From Bacillota bacterium (GTDB taxonomy: Bacteria; Bacillota; Negativicutes; DSM-13327): 39,992 bases of DNA. Numbering within the stretch: the first letter of the stretch is position 1; the number at the start of each line of letters is the position of its first letter. Where the stretch lies: positions 1 to 39,992 of the forward strand of contig JAGFZX010000029.1 in the NCBI GenBank assembly GCA_017889585.1. Direction: 5' to 3'. Shown piece by piece: positions 25,575 to 33,401 of this stretch. Both the position numbers and the translations under genes were made by a program. The notes under the pieces were generated by a model. That model did not search any database. It saw nothing but the letters and a program-made list of their open reading frames with translations, and had not been told where the DNA came from.

Positions 25575-26084
25575 CTACTCTACAGCCTTGCTTACAGTAT
25601 CTATTTCTTCATCATTAAGTAGCTTGTCACAATCCAGCAAAAGTTTTACCTCAGTGCCTACCTTGCCAATGCCTTTGATATAACGATTATGAAAACCCGT
25701 CTTACCGGCTGGCGGTGGCACAATATTTTCTGGGGGAATCACGAGCACCTCAGCAACTTGATCCACAATCAGCCCTATAGAAATATCTCGAATATCAATG
25801 ACGACAATACACGTGCGGTCATTGTATTCCCGCGCTTCCTTTTTGAATCGGAGACGTACATCCATGACGGGAATAATTTTCCCCCGGAGGTTTATGATGC
25901 CTTTTATATAGTTAGGTAGTTCTGGTACTTCGGTTATTTCCTGAATGCCAATAATCTCGGTCACATACTTGATTTCAAAGCCATAGGCTTCTTTGCCGAT
26001 AGAAAAAGTAAGAAATTTCCCGCGTTGCGTATCTTCAGCTGTTTCAACGTAGTCACTCAATACTTCCGCCATTTTCGTGGTCAC
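25575..26084 (-). CDS. cheW: Chemotaxis coupling protein CheW (left copy)
   Basis: CheW joins receptors to CheA. The whole 169-residue product is a CheW domain: [53 protein letters not shown] in pieces, and GLIVDQVAEVLVI. A GTG start at 26084 is favoured (AAAGGAAAGGG upstream); the internal ATG (MAEV) at 26072 is possible. An ORF reading to 26132 is excluded, because that stretch is a relic of the cheA 3' end in another frame. It is nearly identical to the second cheW at 29541-30050, including an uninterrupted stretch of about 60 identical bases, so the duplication is recent or kept alike by gene conversion. It is 26 nt before the short cheR-like gene. Confidence 0.93.
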   Translation of the reverse strand: MTTKMAEVLSDYVETAEDTQRGKFLTFSIGKEAYGFEIKYVTEIIGIQEITEVPELPNYIKGIINLRGKIIPVMDVRLRFKKEAREYNDRTCIVVIDIRDISIGLIVDQVAEVLVIPPENIVPPPAGKTGFHNRYIKGIGKVGTEVKLLLDCDKLLNDEEIDTVSKAVE

Positions 26085-26094
26085 CCCCTTTCCT

Positions 26095-26147
26095 TTATGA
26101 TAATTGCCGCTCCAAAATACCATTAATATCAAGTATTGAGCTTATTC
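26095..26147 (-). pseudogene. Relic of the 3' end of cheA
   Basis: This 53-nt stretch matches the last codons of cheA (30059-30111) at 49 of 53 bases, including the final ILERQLS and TAA. It lies at the same distance in front of cheW as in the intact copy. It marks one breakpoint of the tandem duplication. Confidence 0.88.
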
Positions 26148-26244
26148 TTACTTTCTTAGCGCTATTTTTAATTCACCCCTCTATCTATTTACGCTTTGCT
26201 TAAATCACTAGCGTGTAATAACTGAGGAATATTTTTGAACTTTC

Positions 26245-27057
26245 CTACTCTTTTCGATACACTGCAGGCATAACATATTTGTAGCATGTATCCTCCCTAC
26301 CAATCGATTCCGAATGACCGATAAATAGGTAACCTCCTGATTCAGTCATTTCATAAAATTTTTTTATAAGTTCCATCTTTGTTGCATGATCAAAATAGAT
26401 CATTACATTCCTACAAAAGATTACATGAAATTTCTGTTTAAAAGGAAATCGTTCATCCATTAAATTAAATATCCTAAAGATAACCTCATTTTTAATTTCA
26501 TCTAAAATTTGATAATTTTCCTTATTTAATTTTCTAAAATAATTTAATTTCCAGCTTGCATGTAAGCTATCCAGACTTTCTAATGAATATATCCCTTTTT
26601 CCGCTGTTTCCAGCGCTTTAACAGATATATCAGTCGCTAATAATTTAGCATTCCAAGACATTTTTTCTGTACCAAAATAATCTGCTATAATCATGGCCAG
26701 TGTATATGGTTCTTCACCAGTCGAGCAGCCTGCACTCCATATTCTTAGATCTTTTTTTTTACTCGTAGCTTGTAGATAAGGCAAAACCTGCTGTTCAAAA
26801 TAAGTAAAATGAGCAGTTTCACGCATAAAAAAGGTATGATTGGTGGTAAGCTTATTAACAAGACTTGTTATTTCCAGCTTGGTACCATCGGCAAAGACAT
26901 ATTGTAAGTACTCGGAAAAATTTTCAAAGCCTTTTTCAATCAATAGATTGCTCAGTCGGCCTTCAATGAGATGCTTCTTCTGAGATAGATTTATACCATA
27001 ATTACTTTTAATATATGTTATTAATGTTTTGAAATCACGATCTGTTATTCCTATCAT
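26245..27057 (-). CDS. cheR: Chemotaxis protein methyltransferase CheR
   Basis: Full-length (270 residues) SAM-dependent receptor glutamate methyltransferase. An N-terminal helical domain (about 1-75), TFFMRE linker, SAM motif IWSAGCSTGEEPYTLAM (about 104-120), ATDIS (about 142), the catalytic-domain motif VIFCRNVMIYFD and the ending GGYLFIGHSESI are all intact. The start ATG at 27057 follows TAGGTGAT. It is the last gene of the right duplicated unit, 69 nt after its MCP. It is the only complete cheR in the cluster, so it presumably serves both receptors. Its left copy is the pseudogene at 22048-22343. Confidence 0.95.
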   Translation of the reverse strand: MIGITDRDFKTLITYIKSNYGINLSQKKHLIEGRLSNLLIEKGFENFSEYLQYVFADGTKLEITSLVNKLTTNHTFFMRETAHFTYFEQQVLPYLQATSKKKDLRIWSAGCSTGEEPYTLAMIIADYFGTEKMSWNAKLLATDISVKALETAEKGIYSLESLDSLHASWKLNYFRKLNKENYQILDEIKNEVIFRIFNLMDERFPFKQKFHVIFCRNVMIYFDHATKMELIKKFYEMTESGGYLFIGHSESIGREDTCYKYVMPAVYRKE

Positions 27058-27126
27058 TTTATCACCTATAAAATAGTCATAAGGCTAGGTAGTCTCCCAT
27101 AGCCTTATGCTCGTTTTCCCTGGTCA

Positions 27127-29508
27127 TTAATACTTGCCGAATTCCTTGTCACTCAGGGCGATTCTAGGTTTATTTTTTGTCGCGGCGGCTTCACTACGAG
27201 CAGCACTTATGCTTCGATCTGGTCTTGCCTTTTTATTGCCACCAGGATATTCATTTTTTTCATAACGTACATAAGATGTTGTTTCCTTCTGTAGTCTAAA
27301 TTTGCTAATCATCTCTTTCAGCATATCTGCTTGTCCTGAAAGTTCTTCGCTTGCCGCTGCACTTTCCTCAGCGGTTGCCGAATTGGTCTGTATAACCTGG
27401 GCTACTTGTTCTACGCCTTTATTGATTTGGGCAATCGCAGTAGCCTGTTCATTAGAGGCGCTAGCAATATCCCCCACAAGACTAGCAGCTCTTGCTACCC
27501 CATTCACTATCTCTTCTAACGCTTTAGCTGTTCCATTGGCGGTTTGGGTTCCATCTTCTACATTTTTGACAGAGCCTTCAATCAGCGCTGTGGTTTCCTT
27601 GGCCGCATTTGCACTCCTCGCTGCTAGATTTCTTACCTCTTCCGCAACAACCGCAAAGCCCTTACCGTGTTGCCCAGCTCTAGCCGCTTCAACAGCTGCA
27701 TTGAGAGCCAAGATATTGGTTTGGAAGGCAATTTCATCAATAACTTTAATAATCTTAGATATTTTAGAGGATGATTCGTTAATTTCCTCCATTGATTTAA
27801 GCATCTTATTCATCTGCAAATTGCCTTGTTCCGCATCTTCCTTAGCTTTTAGCGCTAATTCATTGGCTTGATTGGCATGTATCGCGTTATCTTTTGTTTG
27901 AGTAGCTACCTGGCTTATGGATACAGTAAGCTGTTCAACAGAACTTGCTTGTTCGGTTGCGCCTTGTGACAAGGCTTGACTACCATCAGATACTTGCCTT
28001 GACCCAGAAGTAACCTGATCGGTAGCTTCATTTATATTTCCCAACAAATCGATAAAGGATTGTATCGTATTATTCAATGAATTTTTAATAAGTGCGTAGC
28101 TTCCTTTATAGTCTCCTTGCATTTCTACGCACAAGTTCCCCTCAGCCATTTCACCCAAAACCTCTGTTGCCTCCTTAATAGGCTCTCCTATGGCATCAAG
28201 GGTCTTATTAAAACCATTGATTATATCGCAGTATTCACCTGAAAACTTGAACGCATCGCCCCGTACTTCTAGTTTTCCATTAATTGCTGCATCTGCAAGC
28301 ATGCCTGTTTCGTTTATAAGATTGCGTATTGCTTGCATCATACCTATAAATGCAGGTACTATTTTATCATGTTCAGATCGTTTGCCAACCTTAAGGTATT
28401 CATCAAGCCGACTAAGATCCCCCAAAGAAATCCTTACGACTACATCCTGAACAGCTAACAGTCTATTTTGCACCATATTTACAGCATCGGCAAATTCATG
28501 CAGTTCACCTTTATACAATCCTGTTACCTTTACGGTATAGTCATTAATTGCCATCCTGCCACTAACCATTTTCACTTCATTGATAGGCTCTGTTATCGCC
28601 TCAAGTGTCTGGTTAACCCCTTCTACAATCTTGCGATAGTCTCCGCTATGCTTGCTGGCGTCAGCCCTAGTACTGAGTTTACCTTCCCTGGCCGCTTGAG
28701 CCAACATGACAGAATCAGCTACAAGATTATTAAGTGCTCCTATGATCTTCACAAAAGCCTGACCAAGGCTTCCTACTTCATCATTAGTATCAATCTTTAA
28801 GTTAACATCGAGATTGCCGCTAGCAATACTATCAGCCGCCTCGACAATGCGATTAACAGGCCTACTGATGATTCTTGCTATAAATAATCCCAGTCCCACC
28901 GCCAAGGCCATCCCTGCCAAGACAATAACAATCATAATATATGTCGTTTTACTTGCCAGCGCGGTATTGCTTTCAGAACGCATTTTAGCTTCCTGCATAT
29001 TCATGTCATACAACGCCTGTAGTGATGCATCTATCGCCTTTCCTGTAGCGTCACCTTCACCTGCAACCACCGTCATGGCTTGTTCCAGTTGGTTTGTCAT
29101 AACAAAACTCATATATTTTTCGATAACTATTTTATACCGACTAATTGCAGTATTTAAATTCTCAAACTCTTTTTTTTCTGTGGTGGAATTAATGTTTTTT
29201 TCGTAGGTGACTATATTCTTTTCTAAATTTTGAAAAGACTTTCTTGCATTATCAGCCACTTGTGTTTTATTTTCACTGCTAGCCAAATAAACTCTTAATA
29301 TTAACATACGCGTACGTAAAAATTCGCTCTGTATTTGTCCGATATTATTTAACGATACCGTATTTTCCTCATAAAGTTTAACATCTTCCCCAGCTATGGT
29401 ACGAATATTGACAATGCCAACTACCCCAATAAGACCCGCAAGCAGAGCAACCACAATAAAACCGATAATTAGTTTTGCAGATATTTTGAGATTATAATAC
29501 CAACTCAT
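27127..29508 (-). CDS. Methyl-accepting chemotaxis protein
   Basis: Receptor of 793 residues and paralogue of the MCP at 22405-24909. TM1 at about 12-32, an extracytoplasmic four-helix-bundle type domain (about 35-188), TM2 at about 190-212, HAMP, then further HAMP-like units to about 510. The signalling domain is almost identical to that of the paralogue, including the hairpin and the C-terminal tail ending EFGKY, whereas the sensor domain is clearly different. Shared tail and core with divergent sensor suggests the two receptors feed the same CheA with different inputs. The units between HAMP and the signalling domain differ in number and sequence from the left copy. The start has GGAGAT upstream. 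The ligand is unknown. Confidence 0.93.
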   Translation of the reverse strand: MSWYYNLKISAKLIIGFIVVALLAGLIGVVGIVNIRTIAGEDVKLYEENTVSLNNIGQIQSEFLRTRMLILRVYLASSENKTQVADNARKSFQNLEKNIVTYEKNINSTTEKKEFENLNTAISRYKIVIEKYMSFVMTNQLEQAMTVVAGEGDATGKAIDASLQALYDMNMQEAKMRSESNTALASKTTYIMIVIVLAGMALAVGLGLFIARIISRPVNRIVEAADSIASGNLDVNLKIDTNDEVGSLGQAFVKIIGALNNLVADSVMLAQAAREGKLSTRADASKHSGDYRKIVEGVNQTLEAITEPINEVKMVSGRMAINDYTVKVTGLYKGELHEFADAVNMVQNRLLAVQDVVVRISLGDLSRLDEYLKVGKRSEHDKIVPAFIGMMQAIRNLINETGMLADAAINGKLEVRGDAFKFSGEYCDIINGFNKTLDAIGEPIKEATEVLGEMAEGNLCVEMQGDYKGSYALIKNSLNNTIQSFIDLLGNINEATDQVTSGSRQVSDGSQALSQGATEQASSVEQLTVSISQVATQTKDNAIHANQANELALKAKEDAEQGNLQMNKMLKSMEEINESSSKISKIIKVIDEIAFQTNILALNAAVEAARAGQHGKGFAVVAEEVRNLAARSANAAKETTALIEGSVKNVEDGTQTANGTAKALEEIVNGVARAASLVGDIASASNEQATAIAQINKGVEQVAQVIQTNSATAEESAAASEELSGQADMLKEMISKFRLQKETTSYVRYEKNEYPGGNKKARPDRSISAARSEAAATKNKPRIALSDKEFGKY

Positions 29509-29540
29509 AATAGATCTCCGCCCTTTCCATTCATAATATG

Positions 29541-30050
29541 TTATACAGTCTTATTAATCGTATCTATTTCTTCATCATTAAGCAGTTTATCGCAGTCCAG
29601 TAACAGTTTTACCGCAGTGCCTACCTTACCAATGCCTTTGATATAACGATTATGAAAACCTGTCTTGACGGCTGGCGGTGGCACAATATTTTCTGAGGGA
29701 ATCACGAGCACCTCAGCAACATGATCCACAATCAGCCCAATGGAAATATCCCGAATATCAATGACGACAATACACGTGCGGTCATTGTATTCCCGCGCTT
29801 CCTTTTTGAATCGCAGCCGTACATCCATAACAGGAATAATTTTCCCCCGGAGGTTAATAATGCCTTTCACATAGTTAGGCAGTTCTGGTACTTCGGTTAT
29901 TTCCTGAATACCAATAATCTCTGTCACATACTTGATTTCAAAACCATAGACTTCTTTGCCGATAGAAAAAGTAAGAAATTTCCCGCGTTGCGTATCCTCT
30001 GCTGTTTCGACGTAGTCACTCAATACTTCCGCCATTTTCGTGGTCACCAT
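29541..30050 (-). CDS. cheW: Chemotaxis coupling protein CheW (right copy)
   Basis: Second CheW, 169 residues, nearly identical to the left copy. Differences lie mostly in the last 15 residues and at a few surface positions. The start is ATG-GTG (MVTTK), and the GTG corresponds to the start of the other copy. It is 8 nt after the cheA stop and 32 nt before its MCP, so cheA, cheW, MCP and cheR form one transcription unit. This is probably the ancestral copy because the intact cheA lies directly before it. Two almost identical CheWs would be interchangeable in arrays, so the differences in the C-terminal end are the only visible basis for separate roles. Confidence 0.94.
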   Translation of the reverse strand: MVTTKMAEVLSDYVETAEDTQRGKFLTFSIGKEVYGFEIKYVTEIIGIQEITEVPELPNYVKGIINLRGKIIPVMDVRLRFKKEAREYNDRTCIVVIDIRDISIGLIVDHVAEVLVIPSENIVPPPAVKTGFHNRYIKGIGKVGTAVKLLLDCDKLLNDEEIDTINKTV

Positions 30051-30058
30051 CCTTTCCT

Positions 30059-32155
30059 TTATGATAATTGCCGCTCCAAAATACCGTTGATATCAAGTAT
30101 TAGGCTTATTCCACCATCACCGAGTATTGTGCATCCTGCAATGCCCTGGACTTTCTTCAAGTAGCGGGGCAATGCCTTGACAACAACTTGCTGTTCACCG
30201 ACTAGTTTATCTACAAACAAACATGCCGTTTTTGAATCGCTCTCAATCATGACCATAATTCCATCACTGATCGTCGTCACAGCGTTTTTAATATTAAATA
30301 TGCGATGAATTCTAAGGACTGGATAACACTGCCCTCTGATCATAATCAACTCATTGCCATCCCCATCACTGATCACATCTTTTTCATCAATTCTAAAGGA
30401 TTCTCGAATTGAGATTGTCGGTATTGTATACCGGGATTTGCCAACACTGACCTCGATACCATCGATGATTGCCAAGGTCAATGGGATTTTTACGAATATT
30501 TCTGTCCCTTTGCCGAAGGCACTCTCAATTGCAATACTGCCACCAATTTTTTCAATATTCTTGGTTACAACATCCATCCCTACACCACGACCAGAAAACT
30601 CTGTAACCTCCTCATTCGTCGAGAAACCAGCAAGCAGAATATAGGAGAATACTTCTTTGTCAGTAAGTTCATGTTCTGGTTTATGTACTAGACCTCGCTG
30701 CCTGGCTTTGTTTAAAATCTTGTCCCGATTAAGACCCTTACCATCATCCCGCACAATGATCACAACATCGCCACCAGCATTCTTAGCTTCCAAGGTTATT
30801 TTACCTATGGAAGGTTTACCAGTGCCCATCCGTTCCTCTTTGCACTCCAGACCATGATCCATGGCATTACGGATGAGATGCATCAACGGATCGGACAGAT
30901 GATCAATAATATTTTTGTCAACTTCCGTAGTTTCACCGATAATTTCTAGATCTACCTCTTTAGCAAGCCTTTTGCTCATGTCCCGTACAATTCTATTCAT
31001 TTTGTGGAAAACCATGGATACAGGTACCATGCGGATCGACATCACAATATCCTGCAATTCATCAGTCAATTTTCGCAGTTGCCTGGCGGCCTTACTAAAA
31101 CCCTCTAATTGCAAGCCTGCTAAATCTGGATTTTTGGTGACCATTGCTTCTGAAATAACAATCTCACCTACAATATCCATAAGCATATCTAATTTAGCAA
31201 CAGATACGCTAATAATATTTTGCTGCCTGTTATTTGAAGTTCTAGGATCTCCTTCCTTACTCGTTTCAAGATTTTCGGATTGGGGATATCGATCGGCTTC
31301 TGGTGTATCTTCTAATACTATTTCTCTTTTACGGTGTAAGGCTGTGATTTCCGCAGGATAATGATCAACTTGGTTGATGTCCATCTTCCGTAGAAAAGCC
31401 GTCTGATTGAGGGCGCTTTCAACTTCTGCATAGGAGACTGCTGTACTAAAGCAAATTAAGAAACCGTTGTCTCGTATGATATCAGCACTTTGCTCATTAT
31501 CAATCATATCTGCCGGAATATGATACAGCTCATTTACGATATCTTGCAGATTATTAACAACCATATAGGCCCGAATATTCTCCATTTGGCAATCTTCATC
31601 AAAGAATACTCGCACACAATATTTGATATTCGCCGCGTTTTCTTCAGGGGGTGTTTTATAAGAACTAATATAATACTTCGTCTTTGTTCCATCTGGTGAA
31701 GAATTTGAAACAACAGCCGGAGTAGCGTGTTGATCCTCATAAGATTTTTTCATCTGGGTGAGCAGTGTTTTAATCTCATCAATAAGATCATCACCTAAAC
31801 CATCTGCGGCATGGCCCTGTTCAATTTTATGCATTTCAGCTTTTATAAAATCAATTCCTGACAATACCAAATCTGATAATCTTGCAAAATTTAATTGAAT
31901 GTTCTGATTTGCTCTGATAAAGAAAAATAGATCCTCCATTGAATGGGCGACTGATCCGATGTGATTAAACATCATCATCGCTGATGAACCTTTGACAGTA
32001 TGCATAATCCTAAAGATTTCGTTAATCGCGCCCATCTCAAACCTTTTGTCTTTTTCACATTTGATAATGATGTCTTCAAGTTGTTCTACAAGCTGATTGC
32101 CTTCAAACAAATACATCTCTAGCATTGGCTCTTTGCTTATTCCATCCTCCGACAT
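30059..32155 (-). CDS. cheA: Chemotaxis histidine kinase CheA
   Basis: Class II kinase with five regions in order. P1 phosphotransfer domain with H52 in RIMHTVKGSS; a P2-like region (about 150-275) for CheY/CheB docking; P3 dimerisation (SVAKLDMLMDIVGEIV); P4 ATPase with the N box HLIRNAMDHGLE, DDGKGLN and GRGVGMDVV; and P5, a CheW-like regulatory domain ending ILERQLS. All catalytic motifs are present. ATG at 32155 is chosen because AAAGGGGG is 6 nt before it; another ATG two codons upstream is too close to it. It is followed by cheW after 8 nt and preceded by cheY. It is the only CheA in the window, so both MCPs likely use it. Confidence 0.95.
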   Translation of the reverse strand: MSEDGISKEPMLEMYLFEGNQLVEQLEDIIIKCEKDKRFEMGAINEIFRIMHTVKGSSAMMMFNHIGSVAHSMEDLFFFIRANQNIQLNFARLSDLVLSGIDFIKAEMHKIEQGHAADGLGDDLIDEIKTLLTQMKKSYEDQHATPAVVSNSSPDGTKTKYYISSYKTPPEENAANIKYCVRVFFDEDCQMENIRAYMVVNNLQDIVNELYHIPADMIDNEQSADIIRDNGFLICFSTAVSYAEVESALNQTAFLRKMDINQVDHYPAEITALHRKREIVLEDTPEADRYPQSENLETSKEGDPRTSNNRQQNIISVSVAKLDMLMDIVGEIVISEAMVTKNPDLAGLQLEGFSKAARQLRKLTDELQDIVMSIRMVPVSMVFHKMNRIVRDMSKRLAKEVDLEIIGETTEVDKNIIDHLSDPLMHLIRNAMDHGLECKEERMGTGKPSIGKITLEAKNAGGDVVIIVRDDGKGLNRDKILNKARQRGLVHKPEHELTDKEVFSYILLAGFSTNEEVTEFSGRGVGMDVVTKNIEKIGGSIAIESAFGKGTEIFVKIPLTLAIIDGIEVSVGKSRYTIPTISIRESFRIDEKDVISDGDGNELIMIRGQCYPVLRIHRIFNIKNAVTTISDGIMVMIESDSKTACLFVDKLVGEQQVVVKALPRYLKKVQGIAGCTILGDGGISLILDINGILERQLS

Positions 32156-32219
32156 AATCATCCCCCTTTCTTAGCACGATTTGCTGAATACTATAGGCTA
32201 ATGCAACGTATCAGTAAGC

Positions 32220-32573
32220 TTATAATTTGCTTAATGCTTTTATAACAATATCTTCTGTGAAGGGTTTGACAATAAAATTCTTTGCCCCAGCCATTACAGC
32301 ATCTCTGATCATGACCTCCTGGCCCATAGCACTTACCATGACCACCTTAGCCTTACCATCGATTTCTCTTATTTGCTTTAGTGCCGTAACACCGTCAACT
32401 TCAGGCATGGTAATGTCCATTGTTACAATATCAGGCTTAAGCTCTTTATATTTTTCCACAGCCTCAGCACCATTTCCAGCCTCACCAATCACTTGAAAAC
32501 TATTTTTTTCTAACATGGTTTTTAGACTTAGCCTCATAAACATGGTATCATCAACAATCAATACACTTTTCAT
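32220..32573 (-). CDS. cheY: Chemotaxis response regulator CheY
   Basis: Receiver-only protein of 117 residues. Acidic pair D8-D9, phosphoacceptor D53 (IVTMDITMP), T/S in VMVSAMG and K in FIVKPF are all in place. It is first in the chemotaxis run and 64 nt before cheA. ATG at 32573 gives the usual N-terminus (MKSVLIVDD); a GTG four codons upstream sits on top of the GGAAGG ribosome site and is rejected. Whether its target is a flagellar switch cannot be told; no flagellar gene is nearby. It may instead signal to the second regulator at 19320 or to c-di-GMP enzymes. Confidence 0.92.
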   Translation of the reverse strand: MKSVLIVDDTMFMRLSLKTMLEKNSFQVIGEAGNGAEAVEKYKELKPDIVTMDITMPEVDGVTALKQIREIDGKAKVVMVSAMGQEVMIRDAVMAGAKNFIVKPFTEDIVIKALSKL

Positions 32574-32646
32574 CAGTACGAACACCTTCCTTCAAGAAAA
32601 TTTTCAATCACTTGACATCATTTAAGCAGGCAATCCGAAATACGCT

Positions 32647-33225
32647 CTAACAATCTAAAATTAGTTTAACTGCCTGTACAATCCTAGCTTTTAAATCAAA
32701 AATGCATCCACCCATTTGCCAGATGAATGTAGTTGACCATATGATGCCAAATATTGCATCAGTCAACGCTTGTATATCCACATCGGCGGGAATTTCCTGA
32801 TCCGCAGCACCCTTTGTTACCAGATCAAATATTACTTCCAATCTTTCATTGACAATGTGATTCATTTTCCCCAGCAAATCAACATCATATCTGAACATAT
32901 CAAAAGAAAACATGGCTGTAGTTATTTGAGGGTAGTTTTGATAATACTCCGCATATGCTGTAGCAAAGTACAATATCCCCGCTTTTCCTACAATTTTGTT
33001 ATCTATTATTGTATTTTTAATTAACTCGTCAAAGCTAGCAGATCGATCCAAGATCGCCATCACTATATCCTTCTTACTGCCAAACTGCTTGTATATGGCA
33101 GGCTCTGTTATATTCTGTCTTCTGGCGATTTCCTTGGTCGTGAGGCCATTGATGCCCGCCTCATCAAGCAAATCAATGGCCGTAATAATGATTTTTTCTT
33201 TTCTTTTTAAAACATCGTTATACAT
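32647..33225 (-). CDS. TetR family transcriptional regulator
   Basis: One-component repressor of 192 residues. The N-terminal HTH (about 8-55) has the typical order: ...KIIITAIDLLDEAGINGLT, TKEIARRQNITEPAIYKQFGSK in pieces, with the recognition helix EPAIYKQF. The C-terminal ligand domain has no recognisable specificity. The gene has its own consensus promoter with a small palindrome at the start point, so it is likely autoregulated. It is oriented towards the chemotaxis cluster, with cheY starting 73 nt after its stop, so readthrough into cheY is possible. No transporter is adjacent, which makes efflux control less likely for a local target. Confidence 0.9.
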   Translation of the reverse strand: MYNDVLKRKEKIIITAIDLLDEAGINGLTTKEIARRQNITEPAIYKQFGSKKDIVMAILDRSASFDELIKNTIIDNKIVGKAGILYFATAYAEYYQNYPQITTAMFSFDMFRYDVDLLGKMNHIVNERLEVIFDLVTKGAADQEIPADVDIQALTDAIFGIIWSTTFIWQMGGCIFDLKARIVQAVKLILDC

Positions 33226-33242
33226 AATTACCTCTCAATATG

Positions 33243-33254
33243 GTTAGTCCTAAC
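33243..33254 (-). promoter_or_regulatory. Candidate TetR operator
   Basis: GTTAGGACTAAC, with 5-bp inverted arms GTTAG/CTAAC, lies 17 nt before the TetR gene's ATG and next to the predicted transcription start. It is well placed for autorepression. TetR operators are commonly longer palindromes, so the outer bases may matter too. Confidence 0.45.
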
Positions 33255-33262
33255 TCACCTTA

Positions 33263-33291
33263 ACTATACAAAAACCTGAAAATTTTGTCAA
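33263..33291 (-). promoter_or_regulatory. Sigma-A promoter of the TetR gene
   Basis: On the minus strand, TTGACA (33291-33286), 17-nt spacer, TATAGT (33268-33263). The predicted start is near 33256, adjoining the palindrome at 33243-33254. Match and spacing are close to ideal. Confidence 0.8.
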
Positions 33292-33339
33292 TTATTTTTA
33301 GCAAATATATATAATATTCACCAAATTGTCGCCATAAAT

Positions 33340-33401
33340 GAGTGCATCCATGAAAAACTCCCACCACCTTAGATGTGGGGGAGTTTTTCATGGATGCACT
33401 C
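33340..33401. terminator. 62-nt inverted repeat at the 3' end of the hybrid kinase gene
   Basis: Perfect 23-bp arms (33340-33362 and 33379-33401) around a 16-nt centre that can pair further (CCCAC/GTGGG). The right arm lies inside the kinase gene and encodes its last residues ([10 protein letters not shown]). The T run follows the arm on the plus strand, while the minus strand has no T run after it, so it is an unusual terminator for the gene it overlaps. Confidence 0.55.

Larger units (their letters stand above)
22048..26147 (-). repeat. Left copy of a tandem duplication (cheA tip-cheW-MCP-cheR)
   Basis: Ordered homology with 26245-30111: cheA 3' tip, cheW, MCP, intergenic sequence with TTTTATCACCTATAAAA, and cheR. 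This copy has an extra short cheR-like gene between cheW and MCP, and its cheR is degenerate. Confidence 0.85.
26245..30111 (-). repeat. Right copy of the tandem duplication
   Basis: cheA 3' end, cheW, MCP and cheR, all intact. About 98 nt separate it from the cheA relic of the left copy. Confidence 0.85.

Noticed and set aside
26085..26132. N-terminal extension of the left CheW
   Set aside because: This stretch is the relic of the cheA 3' end read in the wrong frame, and the right CheW has no such extension.
33340..33401. Complete insertion sequence
   Set aside because: There is no transposase gene or target-site repeat near the inverted repeat; at most it is a scar.
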